Positions 28,617 through 38,557 are shown, numbered from the stretch's first letter. The stretch is DNA of 64,000 bases from Proteus penneri (GCF_003144535.1 NZ_PHFJ01000004.1:248001-312000); one strand, 5' to 3'. The notes: generated from the sequence alone by a model not told the origin. Translations and numbers: made by a program.

Positions 28617-29501
28617 ATGAACAAACTTCGTATTGCTCTTTTTTTACCTCTTCTTGGCTTAGGTTTAACTTCTTTTCATTCTCAGGCAGCTAATGTCAAC
28701 GCCATGTTTTCTTGGGAAACGGCCGATTACGACACACCAAATAACTATTCTGGTTATCGTGTAGATTTTAATATTAATCCAGATAAGTCTAACTGGTATT
28801 TCGATGTTGGTTTTCGTCAACGTGAGCATGACAATAAGAACCGTTATCAGCGTTATGATTTACAGGGTAGTTATCGTTTTAAATTAAATAATGGTTGGAT
28901 CCAACCGGGTTTAAAAATACGTCAAGATCTCACGAATTATGATAATGGTAGCCGATTAACTATTGATTTTTATGAATCAAAAACTAATTACCAATTTCCA
29001 ATTAATAAAGATTGGGTTTTAACTGGTAGCGTTTTATTTGGCTTACAAAAGAAAGAAGACAAACGTAGTAATGGCGTCACAAATACGGATTACTTAGGCT
29101 GGGAAATTGAACCTGGTCTACGTTATTTTGTCACCCCTAATATTAATACTACTGTTGCTTATTTTGATGGCGGTAAGCAAGCAATACGACATGAAGAATA
29201 CGACACAAAAGAAACAAACCATAATCAACAATTACGTATGTATGTGAACTGGACAACACCAATAGGATTAATTGTTTCCCCATCAATGCGTAAATCTATT
29301 TTTGGAAAAATAGAAGATAGAACAAATAAAGGCGTTTATATCGAAAAAGATATGACACGTTATACCCTACAAATGGCTTATCAAATATCACCTCAATGGC
29401 GGATCATGACGGAATATTATAATGAACGAGTTGAAAACAAAAATGATAGTAGTAAATCAACTCAGGATTATTTCAAAGTTTCATTCCGAGCAACATTCTA
29501 A
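28617..29501 (+). CDS. Monomeric outer-membrane porin, OmpG/KdgM-like
   Basis: 294 residues with a 24-residue signal peptide ending SQA. The mature part alternates polar and hydrophobic residues with many aromatic girdles and ends in phenylalanine (FRATF), the mark of an outer-membrane beta-barrel. Length and strand count suit the 14-strand OmpG class; the KdgM oligouronate porins are slightly shorter. Position between a sulfatase and the chondroitinases suggests it admits chondroitin oligosaccharides. No trimer-type porin motif is visible. Confidence 0.85.
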   Translation: MNKLRIALFLPLLGLGLTSFHSQAANVNAMFSWETADYDTPNNYSGYRVDFNINPDKSNWYFDVGFRQREHDNKNRYQRYDLQGSYRFKLNNGWIQPGLKIRQDLTNYDNGSRLTIDFYESKTNYQFPINKDWVLTGSVLFGLQKKEDKRSNGVTNTDYLGWEIEPGLRYFVTPNINTTVAYFDGGKQAIRHEEYDTKETNHNQQLRMYVNWTTPIGLIVSPSMRKSIFGKIEDRTNKGVYIEKDMTRYTLQMAYQISPQWRIMTEYYNERVENKNDSSKSTQDYFKVSFRATF

Positions 29502-29537
29502 TAATTAAAATCATATAATTGTTCATGGAGTTATATT

Positions 29538-31703
29538 GTGAAAAATAAAAAATTGTTATTTTTGAGCACTGCTATTTTATCAGCTATTTATGGTTCAGCA
29601 TGGGCGACAGAATGTGATCCCACTTTAAATATCTGTGAAACGGTTAATGTTAATGACGGTAATACAGTTCAAATAAATAAAGATGTCACTGTTTCTCAAG
29701 GTGATGGCGTTGTCTTTAATGGCTCATCAACAGAATATAAAGCTCAAGCAATTACAAAAAACATTACTGTGACTGGTGATGGCGCAAGTGCCATCAAGAT
29801 AAATCAAGGAGCTTCTTTTAGCAGTAACATCAACTTAAATGGTGCTAATGTGACCAGTGAAAATGGTACAGCCATATTGGTTGAAGGTGATTTTCCTAAA
29901 CGAGGTACTGGCGTTTATGTAAGAGACGGTGCCATTATTCGAGGAAAAACTGCAGCTATTGATTTTAGTACACTGAAAACAGGTTTTAGAAGTGATGTAA
30001 ATGGTGAGATCCACGGTGATATTTTAGGAAATGGGCATGCTGATACTAAAATAAATTTTGCTTATCAAGGTGGTTCTCAAAATGCGCTATTTGACGGATA
30101 TAAAATTACCGGTGTTCCGTTAATTGAAAACCACGGCAACTTGACTATCCAAGGAAAAGACAGAACGATTAACTGGGAAGGTAATTTCCTGAATAAGGAA
30201 AATAGCCAGTTAATTTTCCGTATTGATGATAATACCAATACTAATGAAACTATTCTTCATGTTGACGGTGATGTCACTTTTAAAAAAGGCAGCCAAGCCA
30301 AATTGGATTTTAAAGGCACCAGTGTCGATAACATTATAAATAAAGATATTGTTTTGATTTCTTCCAATTCAGCGATTAAAGATGAAGCTGGAATTACGGT
30401 TACTGACGCCAATGCCATTGCACCCGATGTATCTCCTTTATTAGAAAAAACAGATTCATGGTTAGAAACTACACCGCCTAATATTAGTGGTGGTGTTAGT
30501 GGTAATCAATTAGTTGCACGTTATGGAATTAGCTATGAAGGTGGCAATAATTTTATTAGTGCGGCTGAACGAGGCGGTGTCAATGAAAATGGATTAGCAG
30601 CAGCTAATTTTGTTATTCCAACGGTTTTAAATGAGTTTAATAATACACGTAGCCAAATTTCAGATGAGGCTTTGAGTTTATTAGTCGCGGCTGGAAATGA
30701 CGATAATAATATTGCTGCATTATCGAATGATTTAGCTCCTATCGCTGATGGTAGTGATATTCAAGCGGGATTAATCATGGTTGAAGATATGCGCAATAAT
30801 ATTGCACATCGTTATTTACGCTATGATAACCAATTACCTATTGAAGAAAAAGAAGCTGGCTGGAATAGTTGGGCTAATATGTTGTACGGTTACGGCACAC
30901 AAAGTAATCAAGGTGGCATTAACGGTTACAACACTTATCGTACTGGTATTCAAATCGGCGCTGATTATGAAATTAATCAAGATGCTCTTATCGGTGTTTC
31001 TTTTGCTTATAACTATGCAAAGGCTGATGCAAAACAACGTAACGCAAGCAAAGAAATTAGCCATTTTGAATTTATGCCTTACACCGGTTGGTATAGTGAC
31101 ACATTATTCCTAAACGGTAATTTAAATATTGGTTATTACACTGTCGATAGTGAGCGAGATATCGGTGGCAATACTGGATGGGAAGGAAATACCAAAGCAA
31201 AAGGTGATTATTCTGGTGTGCAATTGGGTTATCAGATTAATGCTGGAACCTATTTTGATTTTGATTTCATCCATATTAAACCGATGCTGACTTACCAGTA
31301 TCAATGGCTCAATATTGATTCTTGGGAAGAAACAGGTTCGGCGTTATCAATGCGTACTTATGGCCAACGCTATGCTGTCAATCAACTCGGTGGTTCAGTA
31401 GCATTTTGGAATACCTATCAAACCTCTTATGGCAAATTAACCCCTTCTCTTAATCTGCGTTATATCAAAGATATAGCAGGTGATAATCATATCGATCAAC
31501 GTCATAGCCTCACCTATTTTAATACTGGAGGAAGTACCTTTGATATTAAAGGCAATCGTGTTGGTGGTGACATCATGAGTGCTGAATTAGGTGCCAATCT
31601 CGATATTACCCAGTCGTTGAATTTAGGTACAACAATGGGCTATCAGCGTTATGACAAATTTAATGAAGGACGCATTGGTTTCACTGTTAGCCAGCGTTTC
31701 TAA
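29538..31703 (+). CDS. Classical autotransporter (type Va) protein
   Basis: 721 residues from GTG at 29538, with GGAG seven bases before it. Signal peptide of about 23 residues. The passenger (25-420) is rich in Asn, Gly and Asp with beta-helix-like repeats (for example GDGASAIKINQGASF). The C-terminal 270 residues form the autotransporter barrel, starting GWNSWANMLYGYGTQ and ending VSQRF. It lies 36 bp after the porin and 11 bp before chondroitinase ABC I, clearly co-transcribed. Polysaccharide binding or surface display is a guess; no protease or lyase motif was recognised in the passenger. Confidence 0.9.
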   Translation: MKNKKLLFLSTAILSAIYGSAWATECDPTLNICETVNVNDGNTVQINKDVTVSQGDGVVFNGSSTEYKAQAITKNITVTGDGASAIKINQGASFSSNINLNGANVTSENGTAILVEGDFPKRGTGVYVRDGAIIRGKTAAIDFSTLKTGFRSDVNGEIHGDILGNGHADTKINFAYQGGSQNALFDGYKITGVPLIENHGNLTIQGKDRTINWEGNFLNKENSQLIFRIDDNTNTNETILHVDGDVTFKKGSQAKLDFKGTSVDNIINKDIVLISSNSAIKDEAGITVTDANAIAPDVSPLLEKTDSWLETTPPNISGGVSGNQLVARYGISYEGGNNFISAAERGGVNENGLAAANFVIPTVLNEFNNTRSQISDEALSLLVAAGNDDNNIAALSNDLAPIADGSDIQAGLIMVEDMRNNIAHRYLRYDNQLPIEEKEAGWNSWANMLYGYGTQSNQGGINGYNTYRTGIQIGADYEINQDALIGVSFAYNYAKADAKQRNASKEISHFEFMPYTGWYSDTLFLNGNLNIGYYTVDSERDIGGNTGWEGNTKAKGDYSGVQLGYQINAGTYFDFDFIHIKPMLTYQYQWLNIDSWEETGSALSMRTYGQRYAVNQLGGSVAFWNTYQTSYGKLTPSLNLRYIKDIAGDNHIDQRHSLTYFNTGGSTFDIKGNRVGGDIMSAELGANLDITQSLNLGTTMGYQRYDKFNEGRIGFTVSQRF

Positions 31704-31714
31704 GGAGAAAAATA

Positions 31715-34700
31715 ATGCCGATATTTCGCTTTACTGCACTTGCTATAACATTGGGGCTATTATCAGCTCCTTATAACGCGATGGCAGCCACCAGTAATCC
31801 TGCATTTGCTCCTAAAAATCTGATGCAGTCAGAAATCTATCATTTTGCCCAAAATAACCCGTTAGCTGATTTCACAACAGATAAAAACTCAACACTGACG
31901 TTATCTGATAAGCGTAGCATTATGGGAAGCCAATCCCTTTTGTGGAAATGGAAAGGTGGAAGTAGCTTTACTTTACATAAAAAGCTTATTGTACCAACAG
32001 ATAAAGAAGCGTCTAAAGCATGGGGACGCGCATCTACACCTGTTTTATCATTTTGGCTTTATAACGAAAAACCCATTGATGGCTATCTCACTATCGACCT
32101 AGGAGAAAAACTTAATTCAATCAGTGAAGCTCAGGCTGGATTTAAAGTAAAACTAAATTTCACGGGCTGGCGTGCTGTGGGTGTCTCTTTAAATAACGAT
32201 CTTGAAAATCGAGAGATGACTTTAAATGCAATCAATACCTCCTCTGATGGCTCTCAAGATAGTATTGGTCGATCTTTAGGGGCTAATGTTGATAGCCTAC
32301 GATTTAAAGCCCCTTCTAATGTGGGACAAGGTGAAATCTATATCGATCGGATCATGTTTTCTATCGATGATGCTCGCTACCAATGGTCTGATTATCAAGT
32401 AAAAACTCGCTTATCAGAACCAGAAATTCAGTTTCATAACGTACAACCTCAGTTGCCAGCAACGCCCGAAAACTTAGCTGCGGTTGATCTTATTCGCCAG
32501 CGTCTGATTAACGAATTTGTTGGCGGTGAAAAAGAGACAAATCTCGCGCTAGAAGAAAATATTAGTAAATTAAAAAGTGATTTTGATGCACTCAATATTC
32601 ACGCCCTAGCAGATGGTGGAACACAAGGGCGGCATCTGATCACGGATAAACAAACTATTATTTATCAGCCAGAAAACCTTAATTCTCAAGATAAGCCACT
32701 TTTTGATAATTATGTCATTCTTGGTAACTACACAACATTAATGTTTAATATCAGCCGTGCTTATGTTCTTGAAAAAGATCCGACACAAAAAGCCCAATTA
32801 AAACAAATGTACTTATTAATGACAAAGCACTTATTAGACCAAGGCTTTGTTAAGGGGAGTGCATTAGTCACAACCCATCATTGGGGATACAGTTCTCGTT
32901 GGTGGTATATTTCTACACTATTAATGTCTGATGCCTTAAAAGAAGCAAATCTACAAACTCAAGTTTATGATTCATTATTGTGGTATTCACGAGAGTTTAA
33001 AAGTAGTTTTGATATGAAAGTAGGAGCAAACAGCTCAGATTTAGACTATTTCAACACCTTATCTCGTCAGCACTTAGCCTTATTACTGCTAGAACCTGAT
33101 GATCAAAAACGTATCAACTTAGTTAATACCTTCAGTCATTACATTACTGGCGCATTAACTCAAGTACCGCCGGGTAGTAAAGATGGTTTACGCCCTGATG
33201 GTACGGCGTGGCGACATGAAGGCAACTATCCGGGCTACTCTTTCCCTGCATTTAAAAATGCCTCTCAGCTTATTTATTTATTACGTAGTACTCCATTTGC
33301 CGTTGGTGAAAGCGGTTGGGATAACTTGAAAAAAGCGATGGTATCGGCGTGGATTTACAGTAATTCAGAAGTTGGATTACCTCTTGCTGGAAGGCATCCT
33401 TTTAACTCACCTTCGTTAAAATCAGTCGCTCAAGGTTACTACTGGCTTGCCATGTCTGCAAAACCGTCTCCAGATAAAACACTCGCGTCTATTTATCTTG
33501 CAATAAGTGATAAAACACAAAATGAATCGAGTGCTATTTTTGGAGAAACTATTGCGCCAGCGGCTTTACCTCAAGGCTTCTATGCCTTTAATGGTGGTGC
33601 TTTTGGTATTCATCGTTGGCAAGATAAAATGGTGACACTGAAAGCTTATAACACCAATGTTTGGTCATCTGAAATTTATAACAAAGATAACCGTTATGGT
33701 CGTTATCAAAGTCATGGTGTCGCTCAAATAGTGAGTAATGGTTCGCAGCTTTCACAGGGCTATCAGCAAGAAGGTTGGGATTGGAATCGAATGCCAGGAG
33801 CGACGACGATCCACCTTCCTCTTAAAGAATTAGACAGCCCTAAACCTCATACGTTAATGCAACGTGGAGAGCGTGGATTTAGCGGAACATCCGCCCTTGA
33901 CGGTAAATATGGGATGATGGCATTCGATCTTATTTATCCCGCCAATCTTGAGCGTTTTGATCCTAACTTCACTGCCAAAAAAAGTGTATTAGCCGCTGAT
34001 AATCACTTAATTTTTATTGGTAGTAATATAAATAGTAGTGATAAAAATAAAAATGTGGAGACCACCTTATTCCAACATGCCATTACTCCAACATTAAATA
34101 CCATTTGGATTAATGGACAAAAAATCGAAGCCATTCCTTACCAAACAACACTTAAACAAGGTGATTGGTTAATTGATAGCAACGGTAATGGTTATTTAAT
34201 TACTCAAGCTGAAAAAGTGAATGTCAGTCGTCAACACCAGACTTCGGCTGAAAATAAAAATCGCCAACCAACAGAAGGAAACTTCAGTTCAGCGTGGATT
34301 GATCACAGCGTTCAACCTAAAGATTCCAATTATGAGTATATGGTCTTTTTAGATGCGACTCCTGAAAAAATGGGAGAGATGGCAAAGAAATTTCGTGAAA
34401 ATAATGGGTTATATCAAGTTGTTCGTAAAGATAAAGATGTTCATATTATTTACGATAAACTCAGCAATGTGACGGGATATGCCTTTTATCAGCCTGCTTC
34501 AATTGAAGATAAGTGGATCAAAAAAGTTGATAAACCCGCGATTGTGATGACTCATCGACAAAAAGACACTCTTATTGTCAGTGCTGTGACACCTGATTTA
34601 AATATGACACGCCAAAAAGCAGCAACGGCTGTTACTATCAATGTCGTCGTCAACGGAAAATGGCAGCCTACTGATAAAAATAGTGAAGTGAAATATAACC

Positions 34701-34780
34701 TTTCAGGTGATAACACTGAACTGACTTTTACCAGCTACTTTGGTATTCCACAAGAAATCAAACTCTCACCACTCCCATGA
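31715..34780 (+). CDS. Chondroitin sulfate ABC endolyase (chondroitinase ABC I)
   Basis: 1021 residues, the same length as the P. vulgaris enzyme and nearly identical to it from memory, with scattered substitutions. It cleaves chondroitin sulfates A and C and dermatan sulfate by beta-elimination, leaving 4,5-unsaturated oligosaccharides. Signal peptide ends AMA near residue 24. An N-terminal carbohydrate-binding-like beta domain, an alpha/alpha toroid and C-terminal beta sandwiches follow. I checked the codons of all four catalytic residues: His501, Tyr508, Arg560 and Glu653. Family PL8. AAGGAG precedes the ATG. A strong intrinsic terminator follows at 34791. Confidence 0.98.
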   Translation: MPIFRFTALAITLGLLSAPYNAMAATSNPAFAPKNLMQSEIYHFAQNNPLADFTTDKNSTLTLSDKRSIMGSQSLLWKWKGGSSFTLHKKLIVPTDKEASKAWGRASTPVLSFWLYNEKPIDGYLTIDLGEKLNSISEAQAGFKVKLNFTGWRAVGVSLNNDLENREMTLNAINTSSDGSQDSIGRSLGANVDSLRFKAPSNVGQGEIYIDRIMFSIDDARYQWSDYQVKTRLSEPEIQFHNVQPQLPATPENLAAVDLIRQRLINEFVGGEKETNLALEENISKLKSDFDALNIHALADGGTQGRHLITDKQTIIYQPENLNSQDKPLFDNYVILGNYTTLMFNISRAYVLEKDPTQKAQLKQMYLLMTKHLLDQGFVKGSALVTTHHWGYSSRWWYISTLLMSDALKEANLQTQVYDSLLWYSREFKSSFDMKVGANSSDLDYFNTLSRQHLALLLLEPDDQKRINLVNTFSHYITGALTQVPPGSKDGLRPDGTAWRHEGNYPGYSFPAFKNASQLIYLLRSTPFAVGESGWDNLKKAMVSAWIYSNSEVGLPLAGRHPFNSPSLKSVAQGYYWLAMSAKPSPDKTLASIYLAISDKTQNESSAIFGETIAPAALPQGFYAFNGGAFGIHRWQDKMVTLKAYNTNVWSSEIYNKDNRYGRYQSHGVAQIVSNGSQLSQGYQQEGWDWNRMPGATTIHLPLKELDSPKPHTLMQRGERGFSGTSALDGKYGMMAFDLIYPANLERFDPNFTAKKSVLAADNHLIFIGSNINSSDKNKNVETTLFQHAITPTLNTIWINGQKIEAIPYQTTLKQGDWLIDSNGNGYLITQAEKVNVSRQHQTSAENKNRQPTEGNFSSAWIDHSVQPKDSNYEYMVFLDATPEKMGEMAKKFRENNGLYQVVRKDKDVHIIYDKLSNVTGYAFYQPASIEDKWIKKVDKPAIVMTHRQKDTLIVSAVTPDLNMTRQKAATAVTINVVVNGKWQPTDKNSEVKYNLSGDNTELTFTSYFGIPQEIKLSPLP

Positions 34781-34790
34781 TTTAATTAAA

Positions 34791-34816
34791 AGGAACGCCC
34801 TTGCGTTCCTTTTTTT
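34791..34816 (+). terminator. Intrinsic terminator between the two chondroitinase genes
   Basis: Stem AGGAACGC (34791-34798) with GCGTTCCT (34803-34810), loop CCTT, then seven T. Only 20 bp remain before the next start codon, so the second lyase must rely on read-through. Confidence 0.88.
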
Positions 34817-34835
34817 ATTTGCAGGAAATCTGATT

Positions 34836-37800
34836 ATGCTAATAAAAAACTCTTTAGCCCACGCGGTTACATTAAGCCTCTGTTTATCATTACCCGCACA
34901 AGCATTCTCCTCTCTATCTCATGAAACTTTCGGCGATATTTATCTTTTTGAAAATGAACTGCCTAATACCCTTATTACTTCAAATAATAATCAATTATCA
35001 CTGAGTAAACAGCGCGCTAAAGATGGTGAACAATCACTAAAATGGCAATATCAACCACAAGCAACATTAACGCTAAATAATATTGTTAATTACCAAGATG
35101 ATAAAAATACAGCAACTCCACTCACTTTTATGATGTGGATTTATAATGAAAAACCTCAATCTTCCCCATTAACGTTCGCATTTAAACAAAATAATAAAAT
35201 TGCACTAAGTTTTAATGCTGAACTTAATTTTACGGGATGGCGAGGTATTGCTGTTCCTTTTCGTGATATGCAAGGCTCTGCAACAGGTCAATTTGAACAA
35301 TTAGTGATAACTGCCCTAGATCAGGCAGAAACTCTCTTTTTTGATCAAATTATGATGAGTGTACCTTTAGACAATCGATGGGCCGTTCCTGATTATCAAA
35401 CTCCTTACGTCAATAACGCAGTAAACACGATGGTCAGTAAAAACTGGAGTGCTTTACTGATGTATGATCAGATGTTTAAAGCTCATTATCCAACTCTAAA
35501 TTTCAATACTGAGTTTCATGATGCTCAAACTGAAATGGCATCAATTTATCAGCGTTTTGAATATTATCAGGGAATTAATGCTGATAAAAAAATCACCTCA
35601 GACATGCTTAATAAAAATTTAGCACTCTGGGAAAAATTAGGATTAACGCAACACGCTGATGGTTCAATAACAGGAAAAGCACTCGATCATCCTAACCGAC
35701 AAAACTTTATGAAGGTTGAAGGCGTATTTAGTGAAGAGACGAAAAAAACATTACTTGATACCAATATGTTAAGAGATGTGGGCAAAACGCTTCTTCAAAC
35801 TGCCATTTACTTGCGTAGTAATTCCTTATCAGCAACTGATAGAAAAAAATTAGAAGAACGCTATTTATTAGGAACTCGTTACGTCCTTGAACAAGGTTTT
35901 ACACGAGGTAGTGGTTATCAAATTATTACTCATGTTGGATATCAAACTAGAGAGCTTTTTGATGCATGGTTTATTGGTCGTCACATTCTGGCAAAAAATA
36001 ACCTTTTAGCACCGACTCAACAAGCGATGATGTGGTACAACGCCACAGGACGAATTTTTGAAAAAGACGATGAAATCATTGATGCAAACGTTGATATTCT
36101 TAACACACAACTACAGTGGATGATAAAAAGCCTACTGATGTTGCCAGATTATCAACAACGTCAACAAGCCTTAGTACAACTGCAAAACTGGCTAAATAAA
36201 ACCATACTAAGTTCAAAAGGTATTGCAGGTGGTTTTAAACCTGATGGTTCTATTTTTCATCATTCACAGCATTACCCTGCTTACGCTAAAGATGCATTTG
36301 GTGGTTTAGCACCGAGTGTTTATGCATTGAGCGATTCGCCTTTTCGCTTATCGACTTCAGCACATGAGCGTTTAAAAGATGTGTTATTAAAAATGCGAAT
36401 CTACACCAAAGAGACACAAATCCCTGTGGTATTAAGTGGCCGTCATCCCACAGGATTACATAAAATAGGAATTGCTCCATTTAAATGGATGGCATTAGCA
36501 GGAACACCTGATGGCAAACAAAAATTAGATACCACATTGGCTGCTGCCTATGCAAAATTAGATAACAAAGACAATTTTGACGGTATTAAAGCTGAAAATG
36601 AACCCACTGGTGCATGGGCGATGAACTATGCTTCAATGGCAATACAGCGTAGGGCTTCTATTCAAGTACCACAGCAAAGCTGGCTTGCAATTGCTCGTGG
36701 TTTTAGTCGTTATCTTGTTGGCAATGAAAGTTATGAAAATAACAATCGTTATGGTCGTTATTTACAATATGGACAATTAGAAATTATTCCAGCTGATTTA
36801 ACTCAATCGGGATTTAGCCATGCAGGATGGGATTGGAATAGATATCCAGGAACAACCACAATCCATCTTCCCTATCACGAACTTGAAGCAAAACTTAATC
36901 AATTACCAGCCGTCGGTATTGAAGAAATGTTGCTTTCAACAGAAAGCTATTCTGGTGCCAATACACTTAATAATAACAGTATGTTTGCCATGAAATTACA
37001 TGGGCATAGTAAATATCAACAACAAAGCTTAAGAGCTAATAAATCCTATTTCTTATTTGATAATAGAGTTATCGCCTTAGGCTCTGGTATTGAAAATAAC
37101 GATAAACAACATACGACAGAAACAACATTATTCCAGTTTGCCGTCCCTAAATTACAATCAGTGAGCATTAATGGTAAAGAGGTTAATCAATTAGGTACTC
37201 GATTAACTTTAAATAATGCAGATACCTTAATTGATCCTGCTGGTAATTTATATAAGCTCGCTAAAGATCAAACCGTAGAATTTAGTTATCAAAAACAACA
37301 TTCACTTGATGATAGAAATTCAAAACCTACAGAACAATTATTTGCAACAGCTGTTATTTCTCATGGTAACGCACCTAGTGATGCAACTTATGAGTATGCG
37401 ATAGCGATTGAATCTCAAGATAATAAAGCCCCCGAATACACAGTATTACAACATAATAATCAACTTCATGCGGTAAAAGATAAATTAACTCAAGAGGAGG
37501 GATATGCTTTCTTTGAATCTTCTCAAGTAAGTTCACCTGAGGCAACAATATTATCCAGTAATGCACCTGTTATGATTATGGCTAAAACACAAAACCAGCA
37601 ATTAACATTAAGTATTGTTAACCCTGATTTAAATTTATATCAGGGCATTGAAACAGATCAAGTTGATCATAAAGGTAATCAAATTGAAGTTAGTGTTTAT
37701 TCTCGTAAATGGCTCACAGCAGAATCGCAACCAGTAAATAGTACAATTACTGTAAAAGGAAGATGGAAATTAATGACACCTCAATCTGGTATTATGATTA

Positions 37801-37886
37801 AGCATCAGGATAATAATACACTTATCACTACGACGACAATACAAGCAACACCGATTGTTATTAATTTAGTTAAGTCAACTTCTTAA
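34836..37886 (+). CDS. Chondroitin sulfate ABC exolyase (chondroitinase ABC II)
   Basis: 1016 residues from ATG at 34836 (AGGAAA upstream, signal peptide LCLSLPAQA). An in-frame start 96 bases earlier would lie inside the previous gene and before the terminator, so it is rejected. It closely matches the 1013-residue P. vulgaris exolyase, which removes unsaturated disaccharides from chain ends after the endolyase has cut. PL8 fold as in its neighbour. Catalytic-type residues are seen in HHSQHYPAY (His, Tyr), LSGRHP (Arg) and SYENNNRYGRY (Glu). The two lyases share the motifs GWDWNR and TTIHLP, showing ancient duplication. Confidence 0.97.
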   Translation: MLIKNSLAHAVTLSLCLSLPAQAFSSLSHETFGDIYLFENELPNTLITSNNNQLSLSKQRAKDGEQSLKWQYQPQATLTLNNIVNYQDDKNTATPLTFMMWIYNEKPQSSPLTFAFKQNNKIALSFNAELNFTGWRGIAVPFRDMQGSATGQFEQLVITALDQAETLFFDQIMMSVPLDNRWAVPDYQTPYVNNAVNTMVSKNWSALLMYDQMFKAHYPTLNFNTEFHDAQTEMASIYQRFEYYQGINADKKITSDMLNKNLALWEKLGLTQHADGSITGKALDHPNRQNFMKVEGVFSEETKKTLLDTNMLRDVGKTLLQTAIYLRSNSLSATDRKKLEERYLLGTRYVLEQGFTRGSGYQIITHVGYQTRELFDAWFIGRHILAKNNLLAPTQQAMMWYNATGRIFEKDDEIIDANVDILNTQLQWMIKSLLMLPDYQQRQQALVQLQNWLNKTILSSKGIAGGFKPDGSIFHHSQHYPAYAKDAFGGLAPSVYALSDSPFRLSTSAHERLKDVLLKMRIYTKETQIPVVLSGRHPTGLHKIGIAPFKWMALAGTPDGKQKLDTTLAAAYAKLDNKDNFDGIKAENEPTGAWAMNYASMAIQRRASIQVPQQSWLAIARGFSRYLVGNESYENNNRYGRYLQYGQLEIIPADLTQSGFSHAGWDWNRYPGTTTIHLPYHELEAKLNQLPAVGIEEMLLSTESYSGANTLNNNSMFAMKLHGHSKYQQQSLRANKSYFLFDNRVIALGSGIENNDKQHTTETTLFQFAVPKLQSVSINGKEVNQLGTRLTLNNADTLIDPAGNLYKLAKDQTVEFSYQKQHSLDDRNSKPTEQLFATAVISHGNAPSDATYEYAIAIESQDNKAPEYTVLQHNNQLHAVKDKLTQEEGYAFFESSQVSSPEATILSSNAPVMIMAKTQNQQLTLSIVNPDLNLYQGIETDQVDHKGNQIEVSVYSRKWLTAESQPVNSTITVKGRWKLMTPQSGIMIKHQDNNTLITTTTIQATPIVINLVKSTS

Positions 37887-37898
37887 ATTTTAAAACAA

Positions 37899-37927
37899 AG
37901 AGTCTCGATATAAAATATCGAGGCTCT
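37899..37927 (+). terminator. Terminator of the chondroitinase operon
   Basis: A 13-bp stem (37899-37911 with 37915-37927, one T-G wobble) and AAA loop, followed by ATTGTTATT. Confidence 0.8.
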
Positions 37928-38013
37928 ATTGTTATTAAAAGTAATTAACGAATTAATTAATAATTTAAAATAACGCGAAGAAATCGACACATTTATTATT
38001 GCTAATAAATGTG

Positions 38014-38041
38014 TTGTCTCATTTAAATAATTTGATATTCT
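38014..38041 (+). promoter_or_regulatory. Promoter of hok-like locus 1
   Basis: TTGTCT, 16-base spacer, TATTCT. The same arrangement is kept in the second copy at 38530-38557 while the spacer bases differ, which supports function. Confidence 0.6.
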
Positions 38042-38059
38042 CTGCGCGGGTGCTTGGAT

Positions 38060-38150
38060 CAATCTGGTTCAAGCATTTGCTAAATGCCAGAAAGAGAAAA
38101 GCCCCGGAAAATATATTTATATTAACCGAGGCGGACTCAAACCTGAGAAC
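38060..38150 (-). ncRNA. Possible Sok-type antisense RNA, copy 1
   Basis: Hok-family loci carry an antisense RNA opposite the leader just upstream of the toxin start. The matching leader sequence is here. I could not pinpoint its promoter, so the limits are nominal. Confidence 0.3.
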
Positions 38151-38186
38151 TTGATTCTGCCTCCTTATAGAGGAGCTGTCAAGAAA

Positions 38187-38339
38187 ATGAACAAATATTC
38201 TCTTATTAGTATGATTGTTATTAGTATAAATATCACCGTATTGCTGATATTTTTATTTTATAACAATCCAATTGAAAATTTCACAATTAATAGTGAATAT
38301 ATAAATGTTCAGGTTAAGTTTATCAGTAATAAACACTAA
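38187..38339 (+). CDS. Hok-like type I toxin peptide, intact copy
   Basis: 50 residues from ATG at 38187, with GAGGAG upstream. MNKYSLISMIVISINITVLL opens with a positive charge and one membrane helix, followed by a polar tail (NNPIENFTINSEYINVQVKF). Length and layout match Hok/Gef/HokC peptides (about 50 residues, one helix, periplasmic tail), although the usual central cysteine is absent. A frame upstream (from TTG 38151) reads into it and could be a mok-like coupling frame. Such peptides depolarise the inner membrane when not silenced by Sok RNA. Confidence 0.6.
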   Translation: MNKYSLISMIVISINITVLLIFLFYNNPIENFTINSEYINVQVKFISNKH

Positions 38340-38529
38340 CCTTGTGGGGGAGTCATCCCCCACAGTTTTCTAATTAAGTCATTATGGTTTAATCTAAGCA
38401 CCCAAATTTATAATAAAAGGTAACAAATTACCGTTACCTCTTATTTTATTTACTCGCGCAGTTAGCGAATTAATTACTTATTTAAAATAATAAAAAAAAT
38501 CGCATGATTTATTATTGATAATAAATATG

Positions 38530-38557
38530 TTGTCTCATTTTAATAGTTTGCTATGCT
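38530..38557 (+). promoter_or_regulatory. Promoter of hok-like locus 2
   Basis: TTGTCT, 16-base spacer, TATGCT; counterpart of the promoter at 38014. Confidence 0.55.

Larger units (their letters stand above)
38040..38370 (+). ncRNA. hok/sok-like toxin mRNA, copy 1
   Basis: The transcript region starts at the conserved CTCTGCGCGGGTGCTTGG block. It contains the leader GCCAGAAAGAGAAAAGCCCC and a stem whose arms are GCCCCGG and CCGAGGC, as in hok/sok leaders of E. coli and plasmid R1. It then encodes the small toxin and ends in a GC-rich hairpin TGTGGGGGA/TCCCCCACA (38343-38364). This layout of long structured leader, tiny membrane peptide and stable 3' hairpin is that of type I toxin mRNAs. 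Confidence 0.65.

Noticed and set aside
30781-31113. Alternative-frame 110-codon reading frame within the autotransporter barrel
   Set aside because: It lies wholly inside a well-supported gene, has shadow-like composition and no ribosome site.
34740-34835. N-terminal extension of the chondroitinase exolyase frame
   Set aside because: The extension begins inside the endolyase gene, crosses a strong terminator, and puts 32 residues before a perfect signal peptide. ATG at 34836 has its own ribosome site.
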